From CAZGRP01 sp964527995 (lineage in GTDB: Bacteria > Zhuqueibacterota > Zhuqueibacteria > Oceanimicrobiales > CAZGRP01), in NCBI GenBank assembly GCA_964527995.1, contig CAZGRP010000020.1, forward strand, positions 1 to 64,000: a DNA stretch of 64,000 nucleotides. Reading direction: 5' to 3'. Each line of letters opens with the position of its first letter. Position 1 is the first letter of the stretch. The notes under the pieces are model-generated. The model saw only the letters and a list, made by a program, of their open reading frames with translations, was not told the DNA's origin and did not search any database. Positions 32,761 through 42,244 of this stretch are shown here, one piece after another. A program made the translations under genes and the position numbers.

Positions 32761-33774
32761 ATGTCAACCGTAAGACCCCCAACTTTCACAGACGTGCTGG
32801 AAGCGCGGCGCCTGATTCGCGATTATCTGCAACCGACTCCGCTGCACCATTATCCAGCTCTATCCAAGGTCCTTGGCTGCGAGGCGTACGTCAAACACGA
32901 GAACCACCAGCCGGTCGGTGCCTTCAAGGTGCGCGGCGGCATCAACCTGTGTGCGCGCTTATCGGAGGAAGAGCGCCGTCGCGGCGTCATCGCTGCTTCC
33001 ACCGGCAACCACGGCCAGTCCGTTGCCTATGGCGCTCGACTCTTCGGCGTGAAGGCCACCATCGTCGTACCCGATGAGGCCAATCCCGACAAAGTCGAAG
33101 CGATGCGCAACCTCGGAGCCGATATCGTCTTTCACGGGAAGGATTACGAAGAGTGCAAGAACTTCTGCCAGGCGTATGCCCAGGAGCACGGCATGCGCTA
33201 TGTGGACGCCGGAAACGAGCCGCTTCTGATTGCCGGTGTCGCCACCTACACGCTGGAGATCTTCGAGGCGTTGCCGGAGGTGGATGTCATCATTGTGCCG
33301 GTCGGTGGTGGAAGCGGTGCCAGTGGCGCCAGCATTGTGGCCAACGCGATCAATCCGGACGTGCGCATCATCGCCGTGCAGGCTGAAAAGGCACCGGCGG
33401 TCTATGAGTCGTGGAAGTCCGGCGATCGGGTGACGACCGATTCGGCTGACACCTTCGCCGAAGGCCTGGCGACCCTGTCGCCCTTCGATCTGCCGCTGAA
33501 CATCCTGCGGGAGCGCGTCAGGCGGTTCGTTTTGGTTTCAGAGGCCGAGATGAGGGCCGCCGTCCGGCTGCTACTCGAAACCACACACAACCTGGCCGAA
33601 GGCGCCGGGGCCGCCTCCACGGCGGCGGCGGTGAAGCTCGGGGAAGAAATCAGAGGAAGAAAAGTCGCGTTGATCTTGAGCGGTGGCAACCTGACGATTG
33701 CTCAGCTCCGGCAGATCCTTGCTGAGCCGGATAGCAGGCCGTCGCAGCTGAGTCGAGAGGACGATCTGGAATGA
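32761..33774 (+). CDS. Threonine/serine dehydratase-like PLP enzyme
   Basis: A 337-residue fold-type II PLP enzyme. The Schiff-base lysine is K56 in GAFKVRGG, and the phosphate-binding loop is VGGGSGASGA. STGNHGQSVAYGARLFG binds the substrate carboxylate. It lacks the C-terminal ACT-like regulatory domain of biosynthetic IlvA, so it is a catabolic-type threonine/serine dehydratase or serine racemase relative. A strong GAAGGAGG lies upstream, 34 bases after the barrel gene. Its 3' end overlaps the DUF885 gene in ATGA. Confidence 0.87.
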   Translation: MSTVRPPTFTDVLEARRLIRDYLQPTPLHHYPALSKVLGCEAYVKHENHQPVGAFKVRGGINLCARLSEEERRRGVIAASTGNHGQSVAYGARLFGVKATIVVPDEANPDKVEAMRNLGADIVFHGKDYEECKNFCQAYAQEHGMRYVDAGNEPLLIAGVATYTLEIFEALPEVDVIIVPVGGGSGASGASIVANAINPDVRIIAVQAEKAPAVYESWKSGDRVTTDSADTFAEGLATLSPFDLPLNILRERVRRFVLVSEAEMRAAVRLLLETTHNLAEGAGAASTAAAVKLGEEIRGRKVALILSGGNLTIAQLRQILAEPDSRPSQLSREDDLE

Positions 33775-35450
33775 GACATGTTATTCTCTGCCTGGCCTTG
33801 CTGGTGTCGGCCCAGGCGTATGCCCAGCACAACCAGCGCCTCCAGGATTTCGCCGGGGAGTTTTTCGCCTGGCGCGCGGCGACGCAGCCAGCTTCGGGCG
33901 ACGACATCCCGCGTGTCGAGCGCCCTGACGGCTGGACGCCCGATTTTTCTCCGCAGGCGCTGGAAAGGTACAAAGCCAGGTACGTTGAGTTTGCCGAAAG
34001 ACTGCGAGCCATCCCGAAAGTCGGATGGACCCGCGCCGACAGTGTCGACTACTTATTGCTGCGCGCCGCCATCGAGCGGGTGAACTGGGAACTGAACGTC
34101 CTGCGCCTGCCCTACCGTGATCCCGGCTTCTACGTGGCCCAGACCCTGGGCTCGGTGTATGAGCTGCTTCTCATTCACTCGGCCATGACGCCGAAGCGGG
34201 CGCGCAACATCATTCTGCGGCTGGAGTCGATCCCGGCGACGGTGGAGCACGCGAAACAGAACCTGGTCGACCCGGTGGCCCCTTTTGCTGACATTGCTCT
34301 GGCTAACCTGCGGGACATTGGAAAGAAGCTGGCGGTGACGGCCGCCGCACTGAAAGAGACGATGCCGCAGTCGCTCCGGCAGCGACTGGACAACGCCACA
34401 GAGGCGGCGGCTGAGGCGCTGGAAGATTACGCTCACTGGATCCAGGCCCAGAGATCAAACATGACCGCGGAGTTCAGCGTGGGGCGGCAGGGATACTCCT
34501 ATTTCCTGAAGAATGTCGCCCTGATTCCATACACTCCCGAGCAGTTGCTGCGTATGGGCCGTCTCGAGTGGAATCGCGCGGTTGCTTTTGACACGTACGA
34601 GCGAGTGCGCAACGCCGCCCTCCCCAGGGCGAAGTTGTTCGCTTCCGTGGCCGAAGAGATCGAGCAGCTCAGGAAGGACGAACTGGCGATCCGGAAGTTT
34701 CTGGAGGAAAGAAACATCCTGTCGGTGCCTGATTGGGTGCGTCACTACCGGTTCGAGAAGATGCCATCCCGTTTGGCTCCACTGGCCTTCCTCGGGGTGA
34801 CCGACGATCTCACCTCCGTATCTCGCCTGGACGAGGACGCGGTTCGCTACATCCCCGAGCCGTCGCCCGATTTGCCGTTCTTCTTCCGAACGGCAGCGCA
34901 GGACCCGCGGCCGCTGATGGTCCACGAGGGCATCCCGGGTCACTATTTCCAGCTCGCCCGCTCATGGGCAAATCCCGACCCGATTCGCAGGCACTATATC
35001 GACTCGGGTGCGAACGAGGGGATCGGCTTTTACGTCGAAGAACTGCTACTGCAGTTCGGATTGTTCGACGACAGCCCACACACACGCGAGATCATCTATC
35101 GCTTCATGCGACTTCGGGCCCTGCGAGTGGACGTGGACATCAATTTGGGGCTGGGAAACTACGGCATCGAGGAGGCAGCCCGTTACCTGGCTTCGACTGT
35201 GCCCATGGATTTGCCAACCGCTCGGGCCGAGGCGGGTTTCTTCGCCCTTTCTCCAGGACAGGCCATCTCCTACCAGATCGGAAAGCTGCAGATTCTGAAG
35301 CTCATCGCCGATGCGCAGGTCAGATTGGGAGACAAATTCGATCTGAAGGCCTACCACGATTACATGATGGACAACGGCAACGTGCCCATCGCTCTGCAAC
35401 GGTGGGAGTACCTCGGCCTGACGGATGAAGTCCGGAGGTTGTGGCAATGA
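33771..35450 (+). CDS. DUF885 family exported metallopeptidase-like protein
   Basis: A 559-residue protein with a signal peptide (VILCLALLVSAQAYAQ). The DUF885 signature HEGIPGH (385-391) in MVHEGIPGHYFQLARS is a zinc-binding HExxxH-type motif, followed by GANEGIGFYVEELLLQFG with the third ligand. The C-terminal helices include FFALSPGQAISYQIGKLQIL. The family is thought to contain peptidases, but substrates are not settled. It overlaps the dehydratase gene by four bases, so both are one transcript. Confidence 0.88.
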   Translation: MRHVILCLALLVSAQAYAQHNQRLQDFAGEFFAWRAATQPASGDDIPRVERPDGWTPDFSPQALERYKARYVEFAERLRAIPKVGWTRADSVDYLLLRAAIERVNWELNVLRLPYRDPGFYVAQTLGSVYELLLIHSAMTPKRARNIILRLESIPATVEHAKQNLVDPVAPFADIALANLRDIGKKLAVTAAALKETMPQSLRQRLDNATEAAAEALEDYAHWIQAQRSNMTAEFSVGRQGYSYFLKNVALIPYTPEQLLRMGRLEWNRAVAFDTYERVRNAALPRAKLFASVAEEIEQLRKDELAIRKFLEERNILSVPDWVRHYRFEKMPSRLAPLAFLGVTDDLTSVSRLDEDAVRYIPEPSPDLPFFFRTAAQDPRPLMVHEGIPGHYFQLARSWANPDPIRRHYIDSGANEGIGFYVEELLLQFGLFDDSPHTREIIYRFMRLRALRVDVDINLGLGNYGIEEAARYLASTVPMDLPTARAEAGFFALSPGQAISYQIGKLQILKLIADAQVRLGDKFDLKAYHDYMMDNGNVPIALQRWEYLGLTDEVRRLWQ

Positions 35451-35661
35451 CGTGCTGCTGCCACGAAGCGGCTGTCCAAGAAGTCGAGAATGACCCTTGG
35501 TTTGTCCTTCCTACCGATGATGGCATTCTCTCGGGGGAAAACAGACCTGCACGCCTCGAGTCTCCCTCACCTGCGGAGGCTGAACGGCATCTCCCTCTAA
35601 AGCCTCTCCTTCGAAATGTCCCCTGCTTGGGGTCGTAGCGCACGCCGTCTCATGTTGGCTG

Positions 35662-35686
35662 GATTGCATCATTTCGAAATGCAATC
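35662..35686. promoter_or_regulatory. Palindrome upstream of the MaoC gene
   Basis: GATTGCAT (35662-35669) pairs with ATGCAATC (35679-35686), and the centre holds the perfect palindrome ATTTCGAAAT (35671-35680). TTCGAAATG also occurs alone near 35610. It lies in the 359-base gap after the DUF885 gene, about 125 bases before the MaoC start, and looks like a dimeric regulator site. Nothing else is recognised in the gap. Confidence 0.4.
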
Positions 35687-35809
35687 GGCTGGCGGTTTGT
35701 TCATCTAAAATAGATGCCGCGGCTCGCCCTGAAGCAGCCGCAGCCGAGATGGCGCTGCGCACCTTTCACCCTTGCCCAAGGGCACCAACTTCGTAACGGG
35801 AGGACAACG

Positions 35810-36219
35810 ATGGAGATCTCCGTAGGTCAGAAGGCACACCGCACCATAACACTTACCGAGGCGCATGTAAAAGCCTACGCCGAACTGACCGGCGATTTAA
35901 ACCCGCTTCATTTCGACAGGGAATTTGCCGCTCGAACCAGATTCAAAGATCTGGTCGTGCAGGGCGGCCTGACCACCGGCCTCTTACACGCGCTGGTGGC
36001 GATGGACTTGCCGGGCCCGGGAACCGTCTTTCTCAGCCAAAACTGGCAGTTCACGGCGCCCGTCTTCATCGGTGACACCATCACTGCCGAGGCTGAGGTT
36101 GTCAAGGTTCATGAAACCAAGCCGGTCGCGCAACTCCGCATCCGCGTTACCCGGCAGACGGGGGAGACGGTTCTCGAGGGAGAGGCGTGGTGCTATACGT
36201 TCTCTGACGCAGCAGCGGG
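35810..36219 (+). CDS. MaoC family (R)-enoyl-CoA hydratase, 3' end lost in the gap
   Basis: The 136 visible residues form a single hot-dog domain: AYAELTGDLNPLHFDREFAA holds the catalytic Asp and His of (R)-specific enoyl-CoA hydratases, followed by VVQGGLTTGLLHALVAMDLP and a TFSD end. Members of this size are about 135-160 residues, so only a few residues are missing. GGGAGG lies before the ATG. The reading frame enters the 100-N gap at 36220, so the stop codon is not seen. It probably acts on short-chain acyl-CoA intermediates. Confidence 0.88.
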
Positions 36220-36319
36220 NNNNNNNNNNNNNNNNNNNNNNNNNNNNNNNNNNNNNNNNNNNNNNNNNNNNNNNNNNNNNNNNNNNNNNNNNNNNNNNNN
36301 NNNNNNNNNNNNNNNNNNN
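36220..36319. other. Assembly gap of 100 N
   Basis: Exactly 100 N, the default spacer of many scaffolders, so the true size is unknown. The flanks (…GCAGCAGCGGG and AGGCAATGTGATGG…) share no sequence, unlike the second gap. It hides the end of the MaoC gene. The 76 bases after it, before the YkgJ stop, hold no recognisable gene. Confidence 0.95.
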
Positions 36320-36395
36320 AGGCAATGTGATGGCGCCGCACCTGCCTAAGCCAGAGGATGCCGGGGTCGAGTCGGCCGGGCCGTGGGGCCCGGGT

Positions 36396-36806
36396 TCATT
36401 CACCTGAAAGATCCATCAGGCGGCGGATCTCCGACGCCGGGATGATCGGGCCGCGTCCGATACCCGGGCATTTGAGGGCCTCCCAGTCCCACGCCAGCCG
36501 GCTCGACAGCACGGCTGGCCAGAAGGGGTAGGTGCGGCACTGATCCGGGCGAGCCTCGTAGACCGTGCACCGCATGTTCTGATCGAGGAAGACACAGGCC
36601 CCGTGCTCGTTGTCAGCCAGAGCGATCCGGTTTTCGATCCGGCGCAGGAATCGCCGGCGGAGCTGGCGTATGGGCAGGCGCAGAAAGGTCGCCAAACGGC
36701 GGACATCGTCGCGATGCACGTACACATCGCCTTTCTGGCTGCAGCAAGAACCACAGTTCGGCTGGCACTCGAAGCGCAGCCCGTCGCGGTAAAACTCGTC
36801 TGCCAT
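36396..36806 (-). CDS. YkgJ family cysteine-cluster protein
   Basis: A 136-residue protein with the eight-cysteine-type pattern of the CxxCxxCC (YkgJ) family: CQPNCGSCCSQKGDVYV near the start, then CVFLDQNMRCTVYEARPDQC and RTYPFW. The cysteines are thought to bind a metal or Fe-S cluster; the function is unestablished. It starts at ATG 36806. It is about 65 bases after fumarase on the same strand and could share its transcript. Confidence 0.88.
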   Translation of the reverse strand: MADEFYRDGLRFECQPNCGSCCSQKGDVYVHRDDVRRLATFLRLPIRQLRRRFLRRIENRIALADNEHGACVFLDQNMRCTVYEARPDQCRTYPFWPAVLSSRLAWDWEALKCPGIGRGPIIPASEIRRLMDLSGE

Positions 36807-36870
36807 CCTTCACCGACCACGGAGAGTTACGGGAAACCACGGATTGCTGTCGCGGGTTTCAGCGGGACCA

Positions 36871-38262
36871 TCAGAGATTCGGGCCGATCATCTTCTCTGG
36901 CCGCACGATCTTGTCGAATTCCTCGCCGCTCAGGATGCCCAGAGCTATCGCGGCTTCGCGCAAAGTCAGATTTTCCTGGAAAGCTTTCTTGGCAATCCTG
37001 GCGGCATTGTCGTAGCCCACGTGCGGGTTCAGGGCTGTCACCAGCATCAGCGAGTCATTGAGGTGCTTCTGGATGCGGTCGCGGTTGGGCTCGATGCCGA
37101 CCGCGCAGTGGTCGTTGAAGCTCTCGCAGGTGTCGGCCAGAAGCCGAATCGATTGCAGCAGGTTGTAGATCAGGACCGGTTTGAAGACGTTCAGCTCGAA
37201 GTTGCCGGAGGCACCGGCGAGGTTGATCGTCACATCGTTGCCGATCACCTGGGCAGCCACCATGGTCATGGCTTCGGCCTGGGTTGGGTTGACCTTGCCG
37301 GGCATGATGGAACTGCCGGGCTCGTTGGCCGGAAGGGTGATCTCGCCGATGCCGCAACGCGGTCCCGAGGCCAGCCAGCGGATGTCGTTGGCGATTTTCA
37401 TGAGCGAGGCTGCCAGCGTCTTCAGCGCGCCGCTGGCCATGACGACGGCGTCGTGGGCGGCCAGGGCTTCGAACTTGTTTTCGGCGCTGACAAAGGGATA
37501 GCCGGTGAGATCGGCGATGCGGGCGGCAACCTTTTCGGCGAATTGCGGGTGGGTGTTCAGTCCCGTGCCCACGGCGGTGCCTCCCAGAGCCAGCTCGTAG
37601 AGATGCGGCAGCACAGCGTCAATTCTGTTGAGTCCGTGGTCGAGCTGGGTGACATAGCCGGAGAACTCCTGACCGAGCGTCAGGGGCACGGCGTCCATCA
37701 GGTGGGTGCGGCCGATCTTGATGATATCCCTGAACTGCTCTGATTTCTGCGCCAGGGTGTCGCGCAATCGGGTCACCATGGGGATCAGTCGCTGGTGAAT
37801 GCGGTCGACCGCGGCGATATGCATGGCCGTCGGGAAGGTGTCATTGGAGGACTGCGCTTTGTTGACGTCATCGTTGGGATGAACCGGCTTCTTGCTGCCG
37901 AGTTGGCCGCCGCTGATCTCGATTGCGCGGTTGGCAATCACCTCATTGACGTTCATGTTGGTCTGTGTGCCGCTACCGGTTTGCCAGACGACGAGTGGGA
38001 AATGCTCGTCGAGCTTTCCCTCGATGACTTCGTCGGCAGCCTGGACGATGAGGTCTGCCTTCTCAGCCGGCAACAGCCCGAGCTCCCGGTTGACCAGTGC
38101 CGCCGCCTTCTTCAGGATTCCGAAGGCCCAGATCAGCTCGCGCGGAAAACGCTCGCCGCCGATCTTGAAGTTCATCAGCGACCGCGCCGTCTGCGCCCCG
38201 TAGTAGCGATCGCTCGGCACTTTCACTTCCCCCATACTATCGGTTTCGATGCGATACTCCAT
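36871..38262 (-). CDS. fumC: Class II fumarate hydratase
   Basis: A 463-residue enzyme of normal length. The fumarase/aspartase signature GSSIMPGKVNP is at 316-326, with the catalytic serine in the mobile loop; the histidine of GRTHLMDAVPLTLGQE (H187) and the TGSGTQTNMNVNEV stretch complete the active site. It catalyses reversible hydration of fumarate to malate in the TCA cycle. ATG 38262 (MEYRIETDSM) follows AAGGAGGA; the frame runs further up without a start signal. No other TCA genes are near. Confidence 0.96.
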   Translation of the reverse strand: MEYRIETDSMGEVKVPSDRYYGAQTARSLMNFKIGGERFPRELIWAFGILKKAAALVNRELGLLPAEKADLIVQAADEVIEGKLDEHFPLVVWQTGSGTQTNMNVNEVIANRAIEISGGQLGSKKPVHPNDDVNKAQSSNDTFPTAMHIAAVDRIHQRLIPMVTRLRDTLAQKSEQFRDIIKIGRTHLMDAVPLTLGQEFSGYVTQLDHGLNRIDAVLPHLYELALGGTAVGTGLNTHPQFAEKVAARIADLTGYPFVSAENKFEALAAHDAVVMASGALKTLAASLMKIANDIRWLASGPRCGIGEITLPANEPGSSIMPGKVNPTQAEAMTMVAAQVIGNDVTINLAGASGNFELNVFKPVLIYNLLQSIRLLADTCESFNDHCAVGIEPNRDRIQKHLNDSLMLVTALNPHVGYDNAARIAKKAFQENLTLREAAIALGILSGEEFDKIVRPEKMIGPNL

Positions 38263-38550
38263 GGGTTCCTCCTTGCTACCAGCGTTTGAAGCGGCCGGAA
38301 CACATCGCCCACTCCAGCGCAAGCTCTGCGAACGCGGGCTTGCTTTCAACAGGGTGTGTCCATGCACCTGGGAAAAGGCGCTCGGCCAGAGGGTCTGCAC
38401 ACACGCTTGGAAACGACTTCAATGATTGTAGGAAGAAATGAGGTAAAAGTCAAAGGCCAACGATACTCAAAACGTCCGGATAGGTGCCGGCTCAGGCATC
38501 TCAGGCCGCGTCCGCATTGCCCCCTTAGCGACAGCCGAGGGATTCCGTGG

Positions 38551-38579
38551 TTGACATGATCGCCGGTTCTCGCTATATT
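38551..38579 (+). promoter_or_regulatory. Sigma-70 promoter of the secreted amidase gene
   Basis: TTGACA (38551-38556), 17 bases, TATATT (38574-38579), about 50 bases before the amidase ATG. It is the only feature I can support in the 367-base gap after fumC. Confidence 0.75.
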
Positions 38580-38629
38580 GCACCACTGGCTTCAATCCCT
38601 GGCCTGCGAACTTGAAGGGATGCGACGAC

Positions 38630-41143
38630 ATGTTGCGACTGCGGCTGCTGCCTCTGCTACTCGCCACTTTGATTGCCTACCCACTCCTGGCTCAAGATCT
38701 GTCCGGCTTCTCGATCTGCATTGACCCCGGCCACGGCAATGGAAACATGAATCGCGGTCCAACTGGGTTGCGCGAGGCCGACGTGAACGTCCGCGTTGCC
38801 CTGTTCCTGCGCGACTATCTGAAGAGCGTTGGCGCCGACACGGTGGTGATGACGCGGGTGGATGATTCTACGAACCCGACGCTGAGCCAGCGCGAAGCCA
38901 TCGCCAACACGGCCGGGGTGGATTGGTTCCATTCGATCCACCACAACGCCACAGGGCGGGCCAGCAACACGACGTCTCGCTATACGCTTTTCCTCTACGA
39001 GGAACACCGCAGCGGCACGCAATTCTGTCCCAACGGCAGCCGCCGTGGCACGGGAGAGCCTGAGTGGCCGGGACAATCTGATGTCATGAGCGACCGCATG
39101 GGTCGCCGAATCTGGGAGGCGCTTCGCACCAGCGACTACCGTCTGTGGCTGGACTGGTCCTTCTACGGGGGGTGCAACGGCGGCTTCAGCCTCGGTGTAC
39201 TGAACGACCTGCAGATGCCCGGCGAGCTATCCGAAGCCACCTTTCACGACCACCCGTGGGAGGAGGCCAAGCTCCGGAGCATCGATTTCAACCGCATGGA
39301 GGCGCGAGGGCTGTTCGTGGGCATTCTCGACTACGTCGGGACCGACAGCCTGCCGACCGGGGCTCTCATCGGATATGTGTCCGAATCGACGACAGGTGAC
39401 TATCTGAACGGTGTGGATGTCCTCCTACTGCCTGATTCCCTCCGCGACACCACGGATAGCAACAACAACGGTGTCTACCTTTTCGACGACCTCGTTCCGG
39501 GCACTTATACGGTGAAGGCCTCCAAGCCTGGCTACGCTGACGCTGAGCGCCAGGTTACGGTTCTCGCTCATGCGATCAGCTATGGAGACCTGCAACTCCT
39601 GGACACGACACCGCCGCAGGTCAAGGCGCTGGTGACGACGCCGAGCGATACAGCCATGGATCCTTATCAGAAGCTGATCGTCGGGTTCACTCGGGAGATG
39701 GATCGAGCCACGACCCTGGCGGCCTTCTCGATCGAGCCGCCAGTGGCAGGGTTCTTTACCTGGGACCGCAACAATCTCTGGTTCTCATTCGAGCCGCGGA
39801 AGCGTTTCGCGTTCGATACGCAATATCAGGTGCAGATTGCTGCTACGGCCGTCGACATCCAGGGCCGCCCACTGGATGGAAACGGCGATGGCATCGGGGG
39901 CGACCCGTATGCAGCGTCCTTCCGCACGGCGGCGCTCGACACGACGGTGCCGGTTGTGTTCGATTTTGACCCCGCCAGGCTCGACTCAGGAGTTTTTGTG
40001 CGCCGCGTGTTTCGCATCATCTTCTCCAAGTTGATGGATCGGTCGACCGTCGTGCCCGAAAACTTCTTTCTGAAAACAGGTTTCGACCGCCCTGTAGCCA
40101 TCACAGTCGACTACGTCGACTCAGCGGGAGTTGGGTATACGAGTCTGGTGCCCAGGCAGCCTCTGAAGCCTGGTGTGCGGTACTTCTTGACCGTAGACCG
40201 CAAACTGGCCGACCGCAGCGGGAACTCGATGGCGAGGAGTTTTCAGTGGAGTTTCGTCACCGATCCGCTCGAGATGAACCTCTTTGTTTATGACGACATG
40301 GAGCCGGGATCGCTGCGCTGCTGGATCGACTCGGATCCGGAACTGACGCGAGGAGTGCTTGCCGATTCAGTGGCGCTTCTGTTCAGCCCTGCGCACGTGG
40401 TCAGCGATAGCAATGCCTTGAGCATGCGCTACGTCTTCACCGACACGGACGGGTTGCTCACGTTACGCTTCTCGGGGACGTCCGATGACCTTTCGGGCAT
40501 GCTGGCCGAAGGGCAGGAGCTTGGGGTCTATGTCTACGGGCAGGGGAGCGGATTGCGGCTGCGCCCTGTCTTTGCCGACGCGGACGGGACCGAGTTCGGG
40601 CTCTGGCGGACAATCTCGCGGCTGGGGTGGCAGCTTGTTCGGTTTGCGGTGGACGCCGATTCTTTGACGCCGGGGCCGGGTGGCAACGGCGCTGTGGACG
40701 GCCAGGTGCTGCAACTGGCCGGCTTGCAGTGGGCACCCGGCGACTCGCTGGCGGGGAGTGTGTGCTTGGATGACGTTATGAAGATCAGCCGGGCTCTGCC
40801 GGCTGTGGTGGAGGCTCCCGGCCGAAGTGCCGAGGTGCCGCGGCAGCCGACGCTGTTCCAGAATTATCCGAATCCGTTTTCCTTGAACGCGATGCAGGCG
40901 GGTGGACGCGGGACAACGATCCGCTATCGATTGCAGGACGCATCGCAGGTTCGGGTGGAGGTCTTCAACCTTCGAGGACAACTTGTGCGCAGTCTGGTGC
41001 GTCGCCACCAGGCGGCGGGGGAGTACGTGACGCGCTGGGACGGCCGCGATGACTCCGGGCGACCGGTGAGTGGTGGGGTTTACCTCATCCGCTTGAAGAC
41101 CGGCGAACGTGTGGTGACGCGGAAGGCCCTGGTGCTGCGATGA
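38630..41143 (+). CDS. Secreted N-acetylmuramoyl-L-alanine amidase with Ig-like and FlgD-like C-terminal domains
   Basis: An 837-residue protein. After a signal peptide (LLPLLLATLIAYPLLAQ) comes an Amidase_3 domain (about 25-235) with zinc ligands H35 (IDPGHG), E49 and H104 (HSIHHNA), which cleaves peptidoglycan stems. Next are a carboxypeptidase-regulatory-like domain (about 245-325), Big_5-type Ig domains (about 330-550) and a beta-sandwich. The last 90 residues start with FQNYPNPFS and end in GERVVTRKALVLR, the FlgD-like/sorting-type C-terminus common in FCB bacteria. ATG 38630 has AAGGGA upstream. It is probably exported to the cell surface. Confidence 0.88.
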   Translation: MLRLRLLPLLLATLIAYPLLAQDLSGFSICIDPGHGNGNMNRGPTGLREADVNVRVALFLRDYLKSVGADTVVMTRVDDSTNPTLSQREAIANTAGVDWFHSIHHNATGRASNTTSRYTLFLYEEHRSGTQFCPNGSRRGTGEPEWPGQSDVMSDRMGRRIWEALRTSDYRLWLDWSFYGGCNGGFSLGVLNDLQMPGELSEATFHDHPWEEAKLRSIDFNRMEARGLFVGILDYVGTDSLPTGALIGYVSESTTGDYLNGVDVLLLPDSLRDTTDSNNNGVYLFDDLVPGTYTVKASKPGYADAERQVTVLAHAISYGDLQLLDTTPPQVKALVTTPSDTAMDPYQKLIVGFTREMDRATTLAAFSIEPPVAGFFTWDRNNLWFSFEPRKRFAFDTQYQVQIAATAVDIQGRPLDGNGDGIGGDPYAASFRTAALDTTVPVVFDFDPARLDSGVFVRRVFRIIFSKLMDRSTVVPENFFLKTGFDRPVAITVDYVDSAGVGYTSLVPRQPLKPGVRYFLTVDRKLADRSGNSMARSFQWSFVTDPLEMNLFVYDDMEPGSLRCWIDSDPELTRGVLADSVALLFSPAHVVSDSNALSMRYVFTDTDGLLTLRFSGTSDDLSGMLAEGQELGVYVYGQGSGLRLRPVFADADGTEFGLWRTISRLGWQLVRFAVDADSLTPGPGGNGAVDGQVLQLAGLQWAPGDSLAGSVCLDDVMKISRALPAVVEAPGRSAEVPRQPTLFQNYPNPFSLNAMQAGGRGTTIRYRLQDASQVRVEVFNLRGQLVRSLVRRHQAAGEYVTRWDGRDDSGRPVSGGVYLIRLKTGERVVTRKALVLR

Positions 41144-41203
41144 TGCACCGCCGCGGCACGGATGCTGTGGACGTCCCCCTAAAGCTGAATCAGGAGTAAG
41201 CTG

Positions 41204-42202
41204 ATGCAAAGGAGCACACTCACGATTGTACTGCAACTCTTTGTTGCGCTGGTGCTTTTTCTCGCCAGGTCCACAGGGGCTCGCGCTCAGGGCCAATGGA
41301 CGGCCGAAGGGCCGCCGGTGCGGATCACGCCCGAAGGACAAACGTTCATTCAACCCATCTTCTCACCGTCCGGCAACGACCTGGCCGTCACCGGGCCGCG
41401 CTATCGCGGTATCTATCTGATCGATCGCGATGCCGGTGTCGGGCAGAACATCCGCACGCTGACGGATGCGCCAGGGGCTGGTTATCGCTTCGCCTGGTCC
41501 CCCGATGGCCGGGCGATTGTGACACGAGTGGCCAGGTATCAGAACGGCCGGCGCTTCAACGCCGTCAAACTGTACGACGTCGCCAGCGGCAAAGCCTACG
41601 CACTCACTCCGGAACGCTCGTTCATGCCGGTCCTGCCGGAATGGTCGGCCGATGGCAGTCGCGTGTTCCTGCCGATGCCCGAGGGCGTGGAAATGCTGTC
41701 ACTGCCGGCGGGAATCAAGGTGGGCAAGGCCCCTCTCACCGCACAAGAACGCCGGCCGGCAGCGGTCACACTGGTACGCGATGAGTTTCGCGCGATCGAC
41801 GCCGGCGGGCGCGAAGTGGCGCGCTTTCGCCCGGTAGCCGGACGCTACCTCAACGCCGTGCGTTCTCCCGACGGTTCAAAAATCGCTTTCGAAGTATTGG
41901 GCGGGAAACTCTACGTTGTGAATGTCGATGGCAGTGGCCTGGTCGACCTCGGGCAAGGTGAGCGGCCGCGGTGGGCGCCGGATTCGGAGTGGCTCGTCTA
42001 CATGGTGACCAGGGATGACGGGCACCGCCTGCTCGGATCGGACATCTATGTGATTCGTATCGACGGCAGCGGCAGAACGAATTTGACTGACTCGGAAGAC
42101 CGTCTGGAGATGAACCCATCCTGGTCGGCCGACGGCACGACCATCGCCTACGACGACCACCTCGACGGCGGCATCTATCTCCTGCATGTTCGGCAGCCAT
42201 AG
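41204..42202 (+). CDS. Exported TolB-like (PD40) beta-propeller protein
   Basis: A 332-residue protein with a signal peptide (LQLFVALVLFLARSTGARAQ). PD40/WD40-like blades are seen as FSPSGNDLAVTG, FAWSPDGRAIVT, EWSADGSRVFLP, VRSPDGSKIAFEVLGG, RWAPDSEWLVYM and SWSADGTTIAYDDH. The fold is that of TolB and related propellers; a Tol function is not supported because no Tol/Pal genes adjoin. CAGGAGTAAG precedes the ATG. It follows the amidase by 60 bases and may share its transcript, suggesting an envelope role. Confidence 0.85.
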   Translation: MQRSTLTIVLQLFVALVLFLARSTGARAQGQWTAEGPPVRITPEGQTFIQPIFSPSGNDLAVTGPRYRGIYLIDRDAGVGQNIRTLTDAPGAGYRFAWSPDGRAIVTRVARYQNGRRFNAVKLYDVASGKAYALTPERSFMPVLPEWSADGSRVFLPMPEGVEMLSLPAGIKVGKAPLTAQERRPAAVTLVRDEFRAIDAGGREVARFRPVAGRYLNAVRSPDGSKIAFEVLGGKLYVVNVDGSGLVDLGQGERPRWAPDSEWLVYMVTRDDGHRLLGSDIYVIRIDGSGRTNLTDSEDRLEMNPSWSADGTTIAYDDHLDGGIYLLHVRQP

Positions 42203-42244
42203 CTCGTCGCTGCCACATCCACCCTGACATCTGAACCTGGCCAC

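Noticed and set aside
41204..42202. Assignment of the PD40 propeller as TolB
   Set aside because: No Pal, TolA, TolQ or TolR gene is adjacent and the N-terminal TolB domain is not seen.
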